Below, piece after piece: positions 11,687-13,094 of a stretch of DNA of 13,094 nt (its first letter is position 1; the number at the start of each line of letters is the position of its first letter). A program made the position numbers and the translations under genes. The notes beneath the pieces were generated by a model. It did not search any database, was not told the origin of the DNA, and saw nothing but the letters and a program-made list of their open reading frames with translations. The stretch comes from JBEKDJ01 sp050014415 (GTDB lineage: Bacteria; Desulfobacterota; BSN033; UBA1163), in NCBI GenBank assembly GCA_050014415.1, contig JBEKDJ010000118.1:1-13094 (forward strand), read 5' to 3'.

Positions 11687-13094
11687 ATGGCTTTAAGCAA
11701 GGACATTTATTCGGCGTTCGAAGATGTGGTCGGAGCGGAGTATATCTGTAATGACCCGGTAATAATGCCTTCGTATCACTCAACTGAGTTCGCAGCTGTA
11801 ATTCTTCCGAAGAACACAGCGGAAGTTCAAGCGATCGTTAAGCTATGTAACAAATACAAGTTGCCATTCAGACCGGTATGTACAGGCTGGACGGGGATGT
11901 TCCCCGCGGGTATTATCTATTTAGACCTGAGAAGGATGAACCGCATCATTGAAATCAACGAGAAAAACATGTATGCCGTGGTTGAGCCGTATGTGATCTC
12001 GGCACAGCTGCAAGCTGAGTTAATGAAAAGGGGCTTGCATTTTAACCTAAAGGGGGCTGGGACTAACTGCACAGCGATGCTTAGGGGGCACGGACATTTG
12101 GATCAAACCACAAGTGGTGATGATCGAAACCATTTGGCTATAGAATGGGTAACTCCTGAAGGGGACATCGTCAAGTCAGGTTCGTTGGGGTCTTCGGATG
12201 AGTGGTTCAGTGGTGACGGTCCGGGCCCGTCCATAAGGAGCATACTGACGAGTGCTGTGCCGCCAGGCGTAACACCGGGTGTATTTACGAAGGCTGCGGT
12301 GAAGCTTTATCACTGGCCGGGGCCCTCAAAATTTCCAGTACAAGGGGTATCGCCGAATTACTCCCTGAGCGAGATACCACCTAACTTCATGGCGCGATAT
12401 TTCAGCTTCCCGTCAGTAGAGAAAATGTGGCAGGCAGAGCTCAAGATTGGAGAAAGTGAAATAGCGTTCGAGCTCATGGGTTTTAATGTATCAATGGTAG
12501 CTGCGAATATAACAACAAGTAATGAAGAAGAGGAGGAAACCTTCAAGCGACTAAGCAAGGCGGTGCAAGGGCCCGGCTTCTTTGTTATAATAGCCGGCAA
12601 CTCTCCGGCAGACTTTGAATACAAGAAACGAGTATTACAGAAAATTATCAGTGAAGCTAATGGGAAGTCTTTAGAACCGGTCGAAGATCCCAAGATTGAA
12701 GGGATTCTGTTGTGCCAGTGCATAAGAATCTCAGCCTCTATTAGAGAGACATTTCGTGCTGGAGGAGCTTTTAATTCAATTCCTGTCATGGGCCAAAGAG
12801 ACTTGACGATCAAGTGGGCGATAGGAGCCGGCAAAGCGAAGGAGCCCTTGATAGAAAAGGGCCTGATAGTGGATGATGGCGGAGCCTTTTTTGGATGGGG
12901 AGTTGAACAGGGGCATCTTGGCAAAACGGAAATATTCTGTAAATTCGATCCCCAGAACCCTGAAGCAAAAAAAGCCGTAGAGGAATGGCAAAAAGAGCAA
13001 AGTATGAGGGCTTTCAATGAACGCTACTTCGCATTGATGCTGGGCCCAACTGATGAAATCGGACCAGGTTTATCTAATTACCATTTATGGTGGA
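11687..13094 (+). CDS. Second FAD-binding oxidoreductase (GlcD/GlcE-like), cut by window end
   Basis: The frame is open from ATG 11687 through the last base, 469 codons, with AAGGGGGT at 11671-11678 as ribosome site; the stop is outside the window. It is a paralogue of the first flavoprotein. The FAD-binding part runs AAVILPKNTAEVQAIVKLC, RPVCTGWTGMFPAGIIYLDL, RRMNRIIEINEKNMYAVVEP, and later GPGPSIRSILTSAVPPGVTPGVFTKAAVKLYHWPGP. The loop normally written with small and glycine residues (G-x-G-T-G-G-type) reads CTGWTGMFPAG, and GAGTNCTAMLRGHGH replaces the usual later glycine-rich turn, so cofactor contact may differ. The C-terminal part includes FDPQNPEAKKAV. It starts 15 bases after the iron-sulfur gene, so it is co-transcribed and likely co-assembled. 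Substrate unknown. Confidence 0.87.
   Translation, partial: MALSKDIYSAFEDVVGAEYICNDPVIMPSYHSTEFAAVILPKNTAEVQAIVKLCNKYKLPFRPVCTGWTGMFPAGIIYLDLRRMNRIIEINEKNMYAVVEPYVISAQLQAELMKRGLHFNLKGAGTNCTAMLRGHGHLDQTTSGDDRNHLAIEWVTPEGDIVKSGSLGSSDEWFSGDGPGPSIRSILTSAVPPGVTPGVFTKAAVKLYHWPGPSKFPVQGVSPNYSLSEIPPNFMARYFSFPSVEKMWQAELKIGESEIAFELMGFNVSMVAANITTSNEEEEETFKRLSKAVQGPGFFVIIAGNSPADFEYKKRVLQKIISEANGKSLEPVEDPKIEGILLCQCIRISASIRETFRAGGAFNSIPVMGQRDLTIKWAIGAGKAKEPLIEKGLIVDDGGAFFGWGVEQGHLGKTEIFCKFDPQNPEAKKAVEEWQKEQSMRAFNERYFALMLGPTDEIGPGLSNYHLWW

Noticed and set aside
12358..13017. 219-codon minus-strand open frame
   Set aside because: It is antisense to the second FAD oxidoreductase, which is open and motif-bearing to the window end.
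1..13094. CRISPR array
   Set aside because: No regularly spaced short repeats with variable spacers are present; the repeated elements are attC-type sites and two long direct repeats.

Overview
The left two thirds of this window (1 to about 8790) reads as a stretch of integron gene-cassette array in an environmental bacterium. The right third (8884-13094) is an ordinary metabolic operon of flavin and iron-sulfur proteins. The array evidence is internal. For cassettes 1-5 the first bases match, as a reverse complement, the bases just after that cassette's own gene, as expected when cassette ends come from a circular attC site. Five of the recombination sites also show paired arms between these core bases. 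Sequence alone does not fix the host. The oxidoreductase trio is of a kind common in anaerobic sediment and groundwater bacteria such as Desulfobacterota or Chloroflexi.

Layout. 1-1666: minus-strand group II intron (class IIC-attC by position) carrying a reverse transcriptase/maturase gene that runs off the left edge. It sits in the bottom strand of an attC site after TTGT. 1739-2327: cassette 1, GNAT acetyltransferase. 2380-3297: cassette 2, alpha/beta-hydrolase esterase, whose attC is incomplete. 3298-3620: no gene recognised. 3621-5046: cassette 3, GC-rich glycosyltransferase. 5089-6096: cassette 4, exported HExxH protein. 6147-6430: non-coding, with copy A of a 155-bp repeat and a possible remnant of an integrase start. 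6431-6685: cassette 5, 73-residue protein of unknown function. 6744-7863: cassette 6, NAD(P)-dependent reductase; its attC is cut by a 5'-truncated group II intron of which only domains V and VI remain. 7949-8103: copy B of the repeat. 8182-8715: RelBE-like toxin-antitoxin pair with its own promoter, followed by a last attC at 8717-8789.

From 8884, three tightly spaced plus-strand genes encode a FAD oxidoreductase, a GlcF/HdrD-like iron-sulfur protein and a second FAD oxidoreductase cut by the window end. This resembles the GlcD/GlcE/GlcF arrangement; the substrate is unknown.

Most notable: two group II introns of different completeness in attC sites of one array; a YADN instead of YADD motif in the reverse transcriptase; and two repeat families (155 bp and 21 bp) that may be remnants of integrase/attI modules inside the array. 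The reverse transcriptase and the last FAD gene are open to the window edges and are easy to miss in an ATG-to-stop search.
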